Shown one piece after another: positions 1-9,228 of a DNA stretch of 64,000 bases; within the stretch, counting starts at the first letter, position 1; every line of letters begins with the position of its first letter. A model generated the notes under the pieces. The model had not been told where the DNA came from and searched no databases. It was given only the letters and a program-made list of their open reading frames with translations. The stretch is taken from NCBI RefSeq assembly GCF_002056795.1, contig NZ_CP020104.1, positions 4,783,501 to 4,847,500 on the forward strand, given 5' to 3'. Source of the stretch: Spirosoma aerolatum (GTDB lineage: Bacteria; Bacteroidota; Bacteroidia; Cytophagales; Spirosomataceae). The translations under genes and the position numbers were made by a program.

Positions 1-845
1 TTTTCTGCCGACATCGCCCGTAATTCGGCTAATGAGTTAGCCCCTGCACCCGTCGCAAATTTCACACCCATTTCTTCGGCCGCCGATAAAGTCGATGGCG
101 GTAAGGTACCAAGCAGCGAGCCGCTTTCTCCAATAGCACCGGCAATGAGGTTTTTCGACAGCGGGGATACCATCTGGGCACTTACAGATACCGAACCGGC
201 CGACTCACCCGCAATGGTTACTTTCTTTGGATCGCCACCGAATGCAGCAATGTTTTGCTGTACCCAGCGTAAGGCCGCCGTCTGGTCGAGGTAGCCGTAA
301 TTGCTGGATGCGTGGTGGGGCGATTCTTTGGTCAGTTCGGGATGGGCCATAAAACCGAAAACACCCAATCGGTAATTTACCGTAAGGGCTACGATTCCTT
401 TCTTAGCCATGCTTTCTCCATCATATCGAGCCTCCGAACCATCGCCAGCGACGAAGCCTCCCCCGTAGAAATACACCAGCACAGGCAGTTTTTCGTTCGA
501 TGACTTAGCGGGTGTCCATACGTTCAGATACAGACAGTCTTCGCTCATACCGTCAGACCGGAAGCCCATATCGCCAAAAATAGCGCGTTGCATGGCCCGT
601 GGTCCAAAATGATCGGCTTTCCGTACACCCTGCCAGTTTTTAACAGGCTGGGGCTCTTTCCAGCGCAGGTCACCAACCGGAGGCTGGGCAAACGGAATGC
701 CTTTAAACGCCCGAATACCGCTGGCTTCGGTGACCCCCTCTACCATACCATTTGCCGTCTTGACCTGCGGGCCAGCCGTCGACTGCGCAACAGCCTGATA
801 CGCCAGTTGGGCCGTCAGGAGCGAAAGCACAAAAAAGGTTTTCAT
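1..845 (-). CDS. Type B carboxylesterase/lipase, secreted (3' end outside window)
   Basis: The reading frame opens at an ATG at 845 and runs off the left edge, so about 281 residues are visible and the C-terminal half is missing. The N-terminus is a signal peptide (Lys2, hydrophobic core, Ala-Gln cleavage region near residue 20). The carboxylesterase-B hallmarks follow in order: EDCLYLNVW at 102-110, the oxyanion-hole GGGF at 128-131, and the nucleophile elbow GESAGS at 213-218 with Ser215. The expected Glu and His of the triad lie beyond the edge. The family hydrolyses carboxylic esters; the natural substrate cannot be told. It is divergent from a NUDIX-type regulator, with a long palindrome just upstream of its start, so regulation by that neighbour is a reasonable inference. 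Confidence 0.93.
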   Translation of the reverse strand, partial: MKTFFVLSLLTAQLAYQAVAQSTAGPQVKTANGMVEGVTEASGIRAFKGIPFAQPPVGDLRWKEPQPVKNWQGVRKADHFGPRAMQRAIFGDMGFRSDGMSEDCLYLNVWTPAKSSNEKLPVLVYFYGGGFVAGDGSEARYDGESMAKKGIVALTVNYRLGVFGFMAHPELTKESPHHASSNYGYLDQTAALRWVQQNIAAFGGDPKKVTIAGESAGSVSVSAQMVSPLSKNLIAGAIGESGSLLGTLPPSTLSAAEEMGVKFATGAGANSLAELRAMSAE

Positions 846-867
846 TTGAAGTTAATTAAGGATTCTA

Positions 868-900
868 TTTATTATTGTAACAATTTGTTACAATAATAAA
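868..900. promoter_or_regulatory. 33-bp perfect palindrome, candidate operator
   Basis: Two 16-base arms (868-883 and 885-900) are exact reverse complements around one central base. The core reads TTGTAACAA-T-TTGTTACAA. It lies 23 bp upstream of the esterase start and about 90 bp upstream of the divergent NUDIX-regulator start. No T-run terminator context is needed here because the site lies between two gene starts. It is best read as a regulator binding site controlling one or both genes. Confidence 0.7.
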
Positions 901-990
901 AACTTGCGCCGATACTACCAACGTTTTTGTTATTTGCCGTAGATCAAGAGCTGTTAGAAGAATGTTTTGACAGACGAATCCATACGAATC

Positions 991-1734
991 ATGATGCGCG
1001 AGCGATTACATCCCGAAGAAATGCAGACCGATGGTGCTGGCTTTTTACCCAGTCTGGCAATCGACACCGTTATCTTTGGGTTTCACGAAGGCCAGCTAAA
1101 AATTCTGCTCCTGGAATATACGAACACCAACCTGTTGGCCTTACCGGGCGGTTTCATTCAGGAAACGGAGAATTTGAACGATGCAGCCCGACGGGTACTT
1201 GCCGAACGGACCAGCCTGCAGGGTATCTATCTGGATCAGTTTTACACCTTTGGCGACCTCGATCGTTACGATCCAACTCCCCTACGGGCCATTATGTCGG
1301 CACATGGCCTCAACTACTCCGACCACCACTGGTTGCTCCGTCGCTTTGTTTCGGTTGGGTACTATGCCTTGGTCGACTTCACAAAAGCGGTACCCGTACC
1401 CGATCTGCTGGCCGACCGCTGCGACTGGTATGACCTGGCCAATCTCCCCCCCTTGATGCAGGATCATCAGAAAATTGTTCAGAAAGCGCTGGACACCTTA
1501 CGGCTCGAACTCGACCGCAAGCTGATTGGCTTCAACCTGCTTTCCGAAACGTTTACAATGGCTGATTTACAGCGGCTTTACGAAACCATTTTAGGCCAGA
1601 AACTACACCGCTCCGGTTTTCAGCGCAAAATGCTCAGCCTGGGAATTCTGGAGCGACTCGATAAACAATACAGTGGAGGAGCCCACAAAGCGCCTTATCT
1701 TTACCGATTCGCTTCCGATAAAAAGCCGGTATAA
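991..1734 (+). CDS. NUDIX-family transcriptional regulator (NrtR/AraR-like)
   Basis: A 247-residue protein with an N-terminal NUDIX fold and a C-terminal winged-helix domain (about 160-247, ending near SGGAHKAPYLYRF), the architecture of NrtR-type regulators. The NUDIX box begins at GGF (53-55). It is degenerate: the expected REUxEExGU reads RVLAERTSL, so catalysis is unlikely and ligand sensing is expected. In Bacteroidota such proteins often regulate sugar or NAD-related genes by binding a small effector. The start was taken as the ATG at 991 (994 is also possible); a TTG at 967 is an alternative. It is divergent from the esterase across a perfect palindrome that is probably its operator. 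Confidence 0.85.
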   Translation: MMRERLHPEEMQTDGAGFLPSLAIDTVIFGFHEGQLKILLLEYTNTNLLALPGGFIQETENLNDAARRVLAERTSLQGIYLDQFYTFGDLDRYDPTPLRAIMSAHGLNYSDHHWLLRRFVSVGYYALVDFTKAVPVPDLLADRCDWYDLANLPPLMQDHQKIVQKALDTLRLELDRKLIGFNLLSETFTMADLQRLYETILGQKLHRSGFQRKMLSLGILERLDKQYSGGAHKAPYLYRFASDKKPV

Positions 1735-1802
1735 CTGCTGATCGTTGCACAACGTCCGATAACGACATTTTTCAGATCACTCCGGCCAACCGTTACCCAT
1801 TC

Positions 1803-2612
1803 ATGCCTGGAAACGCATTTGTTCGTTATGGTCTGCTTTTACTATTGGCACTGCCGATTGGTTTTTTGCTGCTCAATCCACAGCTACTCCGCTGCATTTG
1901 GATCGAGCATTCAGGCCATTTTCAGACTGCTAAGGGGATGACGAACGTTTATATAAGTCGGACCGCTACCCAACGGCAACAAACCAAATTTCGTCAGCAG
2001 GTAATTCAGGCCCGGAGCCGTATACAACGTTTTTGGGGAAGCCAGCAAGGGCGGGCCATTCTGATTTACTGTCCTACGCAGGCCGATTATGAACAGTATT
2101 GCGCCGGAGGTGAAGGAGCAGGCTGTAGCATCGGTACGCCCTGGGGTAGTGCCTATTTAATTCTGGGCCCAGACGGGAACGATGTCGATGTGATTGCCCA
2201 CGAACTATGTCATGACGAGTTGTTTGCCCGGTTGGGGTGGTGGCAGGTCAAGCGTCAGATTCCGCAATGGTTCAATGAAGGGCTGGCGCTCATGGTCGAT
2301 TACCGATACAGTTATCCGTCGGTCTGGGAACGGACCGATCGTCCAGAAAACGATTTCTCTGCATCTGACAACCCCTCCGTCAGACCATACCCCCATCACC
2401 CGATGCTCAAACTTTCCGAGCTTGAAACCACCCGCGATTTTTTCGGTACCGATTATATGCATACCATGTTAGCCTATCAGACAGCCGCTGAGGAAGTAGC
2501 CCGCTGGCTTAGCCGCGTAGGTCACCGAAACGTACTGGTGCTGACCAATGCCATTACAGACGGAGAACCGTTCAAAGACGCCTACCAACGCATTGAAAAA
2601 CAGAGCCGATAA
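1803..2612 (+). CDS. Membrane-anchored gluzincin-type metallopeptidase-like protein
   Basis: A 269-residue protein with a hydrophobic N-terminal helix (about residues 8-27) that should act as signal or anchor. The middle carries HELCHDEL, which fits the zinc-binding HExxH motif, followed by WFNEGLA, whose Glu matches the third zinc ligand seen in gluzincins and peptidase-MA-like families. No closer family is recognised and the substrate is unknown. It follows the NUDIX regulator on the same strand after a 68-bp gap, so co-transcription is possible. No terminator is evident after it, and it converges on the M23 peptidase gene. Confidence 0.7.
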   Translation: MPGNAFVRYGLLLLLALPIGFLLLNPQLLRCIWIEHSGHFQTAKGMTNVYISRTATQRQQTKFRQQVIQARSRIQRFWGSQQGRAILIYCPTQADYEQYCAGGEGAGCSIGTPWGSAYLILGPDGNDVDVIAHELCHDELFARLGWWQVKRQIPQWFNEGLALMVDYRYSYPSVWERTDRPENDFSASDNPSVRPYPHHPMLKLSELETTRDFFGTDYMHTMLAYQTAAEEVARWLSRVGHRNVLVLTNAITDGEPFKDAYQRIEKQSR

Positions 2613-2624
2613 GCGATTCAATTC

Positions 2625-4568
2625 TCACAACTTTATAATTCGGCGGGTAGTTTTTCGATCACCAGTCTGAATTTGCAGCAGGTAGGTACCAGCCTGATAG
2701 GTATCAAGTTGAATTGTAGATTTCCTTTGCCGAGTTTCGCCCATCAGGATCTGATGCCCATTCATGTCCGTTAAGACGAACGAAGCAACCTGACCCAAAT
2801 GCAATCCATTGACCTGAACGGTCACGGCACTTGCTGCCGGAACCGGATACACCTCTACAGCAGCCGTCAGCGAAGGGTCATCAATGCCGAGCAATGGATT
2901 TACCACTACCACAACACTCTTTGTAAGAAGGTTACCGTTGCCACATACATTGCTAACACTTACCAGTTGATAGCCTGTTGACTTAGTGGGTCTTGCCTGA
3001 AATGCATATGGATTGGCAGAGGTAACCACGGGTACCACCGTTCCCAAGCCAGAAGCTGTACTATCCCGATAGCTCAGATTCCAGGGAGCTTCCCCGGTAA
3101 ACGTGACCGATAAGTTGGCGGGTTGACCTTCATAGATGGTTTGATTGCCGGCAAGTGTTGCCGTTGGTAGCACAGAGGGAAATGCCGTTACTGAAATAGC
3201 ATTCGAAACAGCCCCGGTCAGTTCGGCCGTATACGTACCCGATTCACGGGCAACGATCGCTTGGTCAGTCCGTTTACTGAGCACAACCCCATCTTTTTTC
3301 CAGATATACTGGTTAGTTTCGACATTAGCGGTTAACGTCACGCTATCGCCCGTACAAAATGACGTTCTCCCAGAAGGTGAAATCTGAACGACTGATTGAA
3401 AATCTTTGGCAACGATAAACGTTCGCTCGTACGTCTTGCCATTGAAAAGAGTACGAAACGTCCATTTACCATTCGGCGCATCGGCTGGTATGGTTACATA
3501 GATATACCAGTAAAAGTTGGCAAAACTGGATGTGCTTTTATCCTGAAAGGTAGTAAAGAGTTGCCCATCTGGCTGAAATACATCGAACTGGATAGGATCG
3601 CCATTCTCCAGCTCACGCCCGAAGGCATAAAAGTAAAACCGCTGGCCGGGTTGTGCGACAACGACCTCATTGGTAACGTTGGCCGAGCCGGGACAAACGC
3701 CCATCACAGGCTGAACCAGATGAACACTCAGTCGGTTGAGCGTCTTATCTTTATAGAGTGGTTGCTGTTTCCACCAGGCATCGGTAATGGTTTTATTGCA
3801 GGCTCCCTGAAAGGGGTCGATCAGCTTTCCATCGGCATTATATACCTCAAAATGGAGATGGGGCGCCGACGACCGGCCCGAACTCCCTACAAAGCCCAGG
3901 AACTCACCTTCATTGACTCGCTGACCGATACTTTTGGTGGTTAATGATTGCTTTTTCAGATGCCCATACCAAGCCACTGAACCATCATCGTGTCGAATAT
4001 ACACAGCGTTCCAGTCACGGGTAGCACTACTAAATGAACCACAGCTTTGATCGTCGTTGCCATCACTTTTAGAAATAATGACACCCGGTGCAGCCGCTAC
4101 CACCTTCACATACTCACCCGCCATCACCGACCAGTTGAATGGCCACAGGGCAATATCGGTCCCCTGATGCTGGTAGCCATTTTTCTGATCATAAGTACGG
4201 TTACCACAATTGTAATCCAGGTTATAGGTCGTATACTGATTTACATCGTCGGGGCCAACAGAGGGGTTTAAATCCACATAATTGGAAATAGTCCAGAATC
4301 CATAGGGAGCCTGACTTTTTGCCCAGCGTAAAGGAAACGAAAAAACGGGATGGGTTGCCGCTTTTCGGGCTCCATTCTTCGTCAGTAGCGCCAGCTTTTG
4401 CTGAAGCATCTGCTGAATATCGGCATGCTCCTGGGGCGTCAGACACGGTTGCCGATCTAAGCTAGCACCCTCCAACCGACTACCTACAGAAACAGGCTGC
4501 GCAAGTAAACATAACTTACTCACTAACAGCAGAAATAGCAATAAGACCGGTCGTAGTTTTTTGTTCAT
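2625..4568 (-). CDS. M23 family peptidase with T9SS C-terminal sorting domain
   Basis: A 647-residue exported protein. The signal peptide (1-23) ends at a LLAQP cleavage region. The peptidase domain holds the LytM/M23 zinc motifs: HQGTD (His134, Asp138), YGHLKK (His203) and HLHFEV (His237, His239). The family cleaves peptidoglycan cross-links or other glycine-rich peptides. Behind it are beta-sandwich, Ig-like regions. The last 75 residues (from VYPVPAAS to RRIIKL) form a type A T9SS sorting domain, so the protein should be secreted and processed at the outer membrane. Part of the region before that domain is closely similar to one in the 6.4 kb protein. Confidence 0.92.
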   Translation of the reverse strand: MNKKLRPVLLLFLLLVSKLCLLAQPVSVGSRLEGASLDRQPCLTPQEHADIQQMLQQKLALLTKNGARKAATHPVFSFPLRWAKSQAPYGFWTISNYVDLNPSVGPDDVNQYTTYNLDYNCGNRTYDQKNGYQHQGTDIALWPFNWSVMAGEYVKVVAAAPGVIISKSDGNDDQSCGSFSSATRDWNAVYIRHDDGSVAWYGHLKKQSLTTKSIGQRVNEGEFLGFVGSSGRSSAPHLHFEVYNADGKLIDPFQGACNKTITDAWWKQQPLYKDKTLNRLSVHLVQPVMGVCPGSANVTNEVVVAQPGQRFYFYAFGRELENGDPIQFDVFQPDGQLFTTFQDKSTSSFANFYWYIYVTIPADAPNGKWTFRTLFNGKTYERTFIVAKDFQSVVQISPSGRTSFCTGDSVTLTANVETNQYIWKKDGVVLSKRTDQAIVARESGTYTAELTGAVSNAISVTAFPSVLPTATLAGNQTIYEGQPANLSVTFTGEAPWNLSYRDSTASGLGTVVPVVTSANPYAFQARPTKSTGYQLVSVSNVCGNGNLLTKSVVVVVNPLLGIDDPSLTAAVEVYPVPAASAVTVQVNGLHLGQVASFVLTDMNGHQILMGETRQRKSTIQLDTYQAGTYLLQIQTGDRKTTRRIIKL

Positions 4569-4672
4569 TAGGTTGTCGAAAGAGGATACGGTAAGCTACT
4601 ATTTTTCATAATAGCCCCAATGATCTTTTGACTATTAGGTATAGTTCTGCTCAGCACGTTAGCCAATCCGTT

Positions 4673-6298
4673 TCAGAACTTTACAATCCGTTTGGTGGCT
4701 TTCCGATCCCCAACCTGCACCTGGAGCAGATACATTCCTGGTGGATGCTTATCGATTGGTATAGATGCCGTCGTCTGGCGAATCTCCTGCCGACCAAGGG
4801 GGTGCCCTGTCAGGTCAATCAATTCCAGAATGGCGGTTTGGGTAGGTGGCAAATCCCGGATATGCACGTTTAGGTCAGTCGTTACCGGAATAGGGTAAAT
4901 CTCGATTGCATCAGCCAGCGCCGGGTCTTCCACGCCCAGCAACGGAATTACCTTAACAAGGGTACTGGCTTTAAACGTATCATTGAGGCAGCCGTTACTG
5001 ATGGATTTGATCGTGTAACTCGTCGTTATCAGCGGTTTTACATCAATAGAATATTCACCGCCAAACGAAGTCAATGATCTGGGTGCCCCCAATCCAACAG
5101 CGGAGCTATCCTGCAAAACAAAGGTGAAGGCCCTCCAGGCAGCCCTACCCGATAAATTAATACTTAAACTAGCCGGGGTAGATTCCCATTCCAAAAGCGT
5201 TTTTCCCCCTGTGATGGTGCCCGATGGAGGGAGACTGACGTTGACGGTTAGGTGCGAATACGTCCAACTGGGACAGGCTTTTGTTGGGTCATTTGGTACG
5301 AGCCGATAATAGTATTCTGCACTGGATGGTTCATTTGTAACAGGTAGTGGTGGACTTGCGGTTTCAACCGAACTGCCTTTCAACGAATATCGAACCTGAT
5401 AATTGTCGGGAGGAGCCTCGTGGCCATTTACGTTCAGTGGAACTGCCTTATCACCAATACAATAGCCAACGCTCCCATAATAGATATCTGGCCAGTGTGA
5501 AACTTCGTACACCGATATAGCATTGGCAGGCCTCGGCCCCTGGAACGGTCGATATAAAACCCTATATTTTGATTTTGCAGTATCGCTTTCACACCCGTTT
5601 AGCGTCTGAGTACAATAATACAAATGCTCTTCAACAGGGTATTTATAGGTATCAGTTGGAGCAAACGCTTTAGGTATAGCCATAATTACTTGATCAACAG
5701 AACCAGAATTTATTCTGGTAAAATAAGTAGCTCCTTGATTCAGTATGTTATCACTATACCGATAAAGGTTAACCGTTGCTCCAGCGATAACAGTTGTTGT
5801 AACGTAAGTACTAACATCCCCACTGGGAAGCACGCGCATACAATCCACCATCAGGCTATCAACCCTCGGCGGGACCGGTTTGGCCTGTATCGCAAACGTT
5901 GTTGGGCTGGCTGTACCTGTAACTGACGGATTTTTAGCCGATAGTCGAATCTGATAGTTACTCCCAGCCAGGCTATTTACAGGAATAGTAGCTCGGTAGA
6001 GAACCTCCCCGCCCACGGTTATCGATAAGAGCACAGATGGGATTTCGGAAAAGGTTATTCCGTCCGATGAAAGTTGAACGACCACGTCTCCTGCCACTCC
6101 ATTTATACGTCCCCTTACTTCCAGTTGAGACCCTGCGCAAACCGACGTCACGGCTAAAGGCTGCGTATCAATCGACTGCCCCCTAAGCTGTCCGCCCAGT
6201 AGTAATACACTATTTATCAGCCAATAAAATTTTAATAGGGAAAACCTGAACGGTGTAGAACAGTAAAGAGCGGTTATACAGTTATTCATCCCATACAT
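4673..6298 (-). CDS. T9SS-sorted surface/secreted protein, unknown function (paralogue A)
   Basis: A 541-residue protein with an N-terminal hydrophobic signal region, several beta-rich repeats and a C-terminal type A T9SS domain (IYPIPVTTDLNV to KRIVKF). No catalytic motif is seen. The upstream GTG at 6313 is less attractive than the ATGs at 6298 or 6289. It is a tandem paralogue of the next gene upstream (6438-8030): both begin their mature part with DTQPL-VTSVCAGS and share LNVNGHxAPPxNYQV and VPxDPTKxC blocks. These probably bind or display at the cell surface; the role is not known. Confidence 0.75.
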   Translation of the reverse strand: MYGMNNCITALYCSTPFRFSLLKFYWLINSVLLLGGQLRGQSIDTQPLAVTSVCAGSQLEVRGRINGVAGDVVVQLSSDGITFSEIPSVLLSITVGGEVLYRATIPVNSLAGSNYQIRLSAKNPSVTGTASPTTFAIQAKPVPPRVDSLMVDCMRVLPSGDVSTYVTTTVIAGATVNLYRYSDNILNQGATYFTRINSGSVDQVIMAIPKAFAPTDTYKYPVEEHLYYCTQTLNGCESDTAKSKYRVLYRPFQGPRPANAISVYEVSHWPDIYYGSVGYCIGDKAVPLNVNGHEAPPDNYQVRYSLKGSSVETASPPLPVTNEPSSAEYYYRLVPNDPTKACPSWTYSHLTVNVSLPPSGTITGGKTLLEWESTPASLSINLSGRAAWRAFTFVLQDSSAVGLGAPRSLTSFGGEYSIDVKPLITTSYTIKSISNGCLNDTFKASTLVKVIPLLGVEDPALADAIEIYPIPVTTDLNVHIRDLPPTQTAILELIDLTGHPLGRQEIRQTTASIPIDKHPPGMYLLQVQVGDRKATKRIVKF

Positions 6299-6437
6299 TC
6301 GATAAGGTTGCACAAAAGCCCCTAAATATATAAACTACTCAATACATTCATAAATAAGCTTTGCGGGAACAAAACCACTCTTACTCTGCATCACTATGGC
6401 CGTAATCTATACCAACTAAGCGCCTTACATTGACTTC

Positions 6438-8030
6438 TCAAAACTTCACGACACGTTTAGTCACCCATCGGTCATTAATTCGAATCTGTACCAGATATAC
6501 CCCAACAGGCTGGCTCTCCAACGCAATAGATGCAGTATGCTGACTGATTTCCTGCCGCATCACTGTACGCCCAACCAAGTCTTTTACTTCTACAACGGCC
6601 ACCTGAAATGGTAGCAAACTCCGAATATGTATCGCCAGACTTGCCGCTGTTGGGACTGGCGACACCTCTATCATATCGCCTAGAGTGTTATCCTCAATAG
6701 CCAGTAACGGTCTGACATCAACGACCACTAACCGATTGGTTACGACTCCCTCACCACACTCATTATTGACCGATATTAGTTTATAATCCGTTGTTTGTTT
6801 GGGACTTACCCGAAGCACATACGGATTGGCATCGGTCGTAACCGACGTACCGTTTCCCAAACCTGTACCCGTACTATCGCGATAGGTAAATGTCCAGGGG
6901 GGATTTCCCGTAAAAGCGACAGACAGGCTGGCGGGCTGCCCTTCCAGTATTGTCTGACTACCGGCGAGCGTAGCCGTAGCCAATGGTTTTATCGAAACCG
7001 TCAGGCGCGTATTTAAAGCAGTATAGTTGCCGCATCCTTTTGTTGGGTCAATGGGTACTAACGCCATTTCATACGTTTGAGAAGCCAGCACGTTTGTTTT
7101 GGGTATCGGTGGGGTTTTGGATTGAACTGTATCGGGCAGCAACCGATAAATGACCTGGTAGTTCTGCGGAGGAGCAATATGCCCATTGACATTCAATGGA
7201 TCGGCCCGACTATTCTGGCAGTAGGCAATCGTTCCGTAATAGGTTGGTGGCCAGTTTGGCGGCTCAATGTCATAGGCTTTCCCATTCGTAGGAAATGGCC
7301 CCGTTGTTGGCCTGTATAAAATCCGCAAAACTGTCTTCACTTTTTCGCTTTCGCACTCGTTGACCGATTGCGTAACGAAAAAAACAGTTTCTTTGACAGG
7401 ATAGCTGTAGTTCGTACTACCCAGGTATGGCTTCGGAATAAAAAAGGCGCTATGTTCTGCGTCGCTTATTACATCACTCTTGCGCATAAAAACCTGATTC
7501 GCATTGTAGAGCATGGCTTCGGCCCCCGAAACTACAGTTGTCGAAATAATGGACATAAGGTCACTACTCGGCAACACACGCTGGCAGTCCAGCACGAGAC
7601 TATCGATGGTTGGTGGTGCTGGCCGAGCTTTTACGGTTAACGTGGTTGGGCTGGGCTTGCCTGTAACCGGTGGATTTTTTGATACAACCCGGACCCGATA
7701 GGAAGCCCCGACGGCTGTACTAGCTGGAATGAGAGCCCGATACGTCACCTCATAACGCCCGGACGCCGATACCAGCGAAGCGGGAATTTCACTGTATATG
7801 ATCCCGTCCGGCGAAAGTTCAACCGACAGGGTATTGCTGCCAAATGTCCGAAACGCGGTAACATCAATAGATGAGCCCGCACAGACCGAGGTTACAACTA
7901 AAGGCTGTGTATCCAGTGTCTCCTGGGCATACACACAGCCACCGAAGAAAGCCAGAAAGCAGCACAGATTGATATAAAGGCAATGTCTTACCTGTATAGT
8001 GATACTAAACCAACGTAAATACGGAGTCAT
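6438..8030 (-). CDS. T9SS-sorted surface/secreted protein, unknown function (paralogue B)
   Basis: A 530-residue paralogue of the 4.7 kb gene. It has a signal peptide (core near 20-35, ending CVYAQ), the DTQPLVVTSVCAGSS block at the mature N-terminus, a central region with LYRP and DPTKGC motifs, then a module starting TILEGQPASLSV that is nearly the same as one in the M23 peptidase gene at 2.6 kb. It ends with a type A T9SS sorting domain (VSPVPTAASLAI to KRVVKF). The three genes lie head to tail with gaps of 104 and 139 bp. Function unknown; surface adhesion or matrix roles are only guesses. Confidence 0.75.
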   Translation of the reverse strand: MTPYLRWFSITIQVRHCLYINLCCFLAFFGGCVYAQETLDTQPLVVTSVCAGSSIDVTAFRTFGSNTLSVELSPDGIIYSEIPASLVSASGRYEVTYRALIPASTAVGASYRVRVVSKNPPVTGKPSPTTLTVKARPAPPTIDSLVLDCQRVLPSSDLMSIISTTVVSGAEAMLYNANQVFMRKSDVISDAEHSAFFIPKPYLGSTNYSYPVKETVFFVTQSVNECESEKVKTVLRILYRPTTGPFPTNGKAYDIEPPNWPPTYYGTIAYCQNSRADPLNVNGHIAPPQNYQVIYRLLPDTVQSKTPPIPKTNVLASQTYEMALVPIDPTKGCGNYTALNTRLTVSIKPLATATLAGSQTILEGQPASLSVAFTGNPPWTFTYRDSTGTGLGNGTSVTTDANPYVLRVSPKQTTDYKLISVNNECGEGVVTNRLVVVDVRPLLAIEDNTLGDMIEVSPVPTAASLAIHIRSLLPFQVAVVEVKDLVGRTVMRQEISQHTASIALESQPVGVYLVQIRINDRWVTKRVVKF

Positions 8031-8127
8031 ACCAGCGGTAAGAAAAGGGTCGGGTTTTGTTCAACAACCACCCATGTGCCAATAAGTTTCTACGGCTAAG
8101 TTTAACTAAAGTCAGAAAAATGCTCGT

Positions 8128-9069
8128 TTATTTCAAGCGAACGGTTTGTCCTACTTTTACGGACCCCATCAAGGTTGCGGGCAGATGGTCGAGTATTTCA
8201 GATTTAAATGCGTTGATTAACTTTCGTTTCAGAAAACTCCGGTGCATCACCAGACTGACTTCACGAACGGGCTGGGGCGAATCGAATGGCCGAAGCCGAG
8301 TACAGCGGATAGCATCCAGATCGAGTGTAGCCAGATAGGGCAGTAACGTAAACCCCCCTTGTTTATCGATCAATTTAATCAGCGTTTCGAGCGACCCCGT
8401 TTCATACCGCAGGGGTGTGCCACCAGTAACCTGTCGATCAGCGCCACACAGATTCATCACCTGATTTCGAAAACAATGCCCTTCTGTCAGTAGCCAAAGG
8501 CCATCAGCCTGTAAATCTTCCGAGCGAATGGTCGGTCTGTCCAGTAACGGATTCGATTCAGCCGCGTACAACACGAAAGGCTCCTGAAATAGTGGCATTT
8601 CGGTAATCCCATTTTCGGCTAAAGGTGTAACCACTAATCCCACATCAATCAATCCATTACGAAGTCGTTCGATAATCTGTTCCGTTACTAATTCCTGTAT
8701 CTGCACGGATACAGCCGGGTACTTCTGAATAAAACTTCCAATAAAGTAAGGAAGCAGATAGGGAGCCAGCGTGGGAATGATTCCGATCCGGAAATTGCCC
8801 CGAATATCGTCTTTCGATTCATTTACAATTTCGGGAATTCGACGGGCAGCTCGCAGCACATCCCGCGCCTGTGCCAGAATCGCCTGCCCGGTTTCAGTTG
8901 GTACAACGGGTTGCTTCGAACGGTCAAAAACCAACACCCCCAGTTCGTCTTCCAGTTTCTGGATTTGCATACTCAAGGTAGGCTGCGTTACATGGCAGGC
9001 TTCGGCAGCCGTAGCAAAATGTCGGTAGGTATCAACGGCAACAATATAATCAAGCTGAGAAAGCGTCAT
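8128..9069 (-). CDS. oxyR: OxyR-type LysR-family peroxide-responsive regulator
   Basis: A 313-residue LysR-type regulator: N-terminal winged helix-turn-helix (about 1-60, including HFATAAEACHVTQPTLS) and a C-terminal substrate-binding-like domain. Counting from the ATG at 9069, GHCFRNQVMNLCG places cysteines at 199 and 208, the same numbers and 9-residue spacing as the redox pair of E. coli OxyR, so peroxide sensing by disulfide formation is likely. The TTG at 9075 is rejected because the ATG two codons later begins the normal MTLSQLDYIVAV family N-terminus. It is divergent from a secreted protein gene followed by ferrochelatase. Targets cannot be read from this window. Confidence 0.9.
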   Translation of the reverse strand: MTLSQLDYIVAVDTYRHFATAAEACHVTQPTLSMQIQKLEDELGVLVFDRSKQPVVPTETGQAILAQARDVLRAARRIPEIVNESKDDIRGNFRIGIIPTLAPYLLPYFIGSFIQKYPAVSVQIQELVTEQIIERLRNGLIDVGLVVTPLAENGITEMPLFQEPFVLYAAESNPLLDRPTIRSEDLQADGLWLLTEGHCFRNQVMNLCGADRQVTGGTPLRYETGSLETLIKLIDKQGGFTLLPYLATLDLDAIRCTRLRPFDSPQPVREVSLVMHRSFLKRKLINAFKSEILDHLPATLMGSVKVGQTVRLK

Positions 9070-9079
9070 AAGCAATGTA

Positions 9080-9150
9080 TGATGTATGATATAGGCTATA
9101 TGAGTAAAGGAAAATCATCATACTTCATACACCCTATATCATACATAAAT
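9080..9150. repeat. Intergenic hairpin repeat, family R1 copy 1
   Basis: Arms ATGTATGATATAGG (82-95 of the 9000s block, i.e. 9082-9095) and CCTATATCATACAT (9133-9146) are exact reverse complements (14 bp). A related sequence sits at 47.43-47.50 kb just upstream of the rlmB start. Both contain CACCCTATATCATACA. It lies in the divergent spacer between the oxyR-type gene and the 9229 gene. Confidence 0.7.
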
Positions 9151-9194
9151 AACAAATCTAAGGCTTCTCAAACCAAAAGAAGCCGTCCTTGTTC

Positions 9195-9202
9195 TATTTT
9201 TG
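9195..9202 (+). promoter_or_regulatory. Possible Bacteroidota -7 element (TATTTTTG)
   Basis: TATTTTTG matches the TAnnTTTG -7 consensus of Bacteroidota promoters, 27 bp upstream of the ATG at 9229. No good TTG is found at the usual -33 distance, so this is a weak call. Confidence 0.35.
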
Positions 9203-9228
9203 CGGGTAAAATCCTCACTAACTAACCT

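Noticed and set aside
927..1433. A 168-codon open frame overlapping the NUDIX regulator
   Set aside because: It is in another frame of the regulator gene and its translation has no family features or credible domains.
6299..6313. GTG start of the 4.7 kb paralogue at 6313
   Set aside because: The ATGs at 6298 and 6289 give a more normal signal peptide.
9070..9075. TTG start for the OxyR-type gene at 9075
   Set aside because: An ATG two codons later gives the usual family N-terminus.
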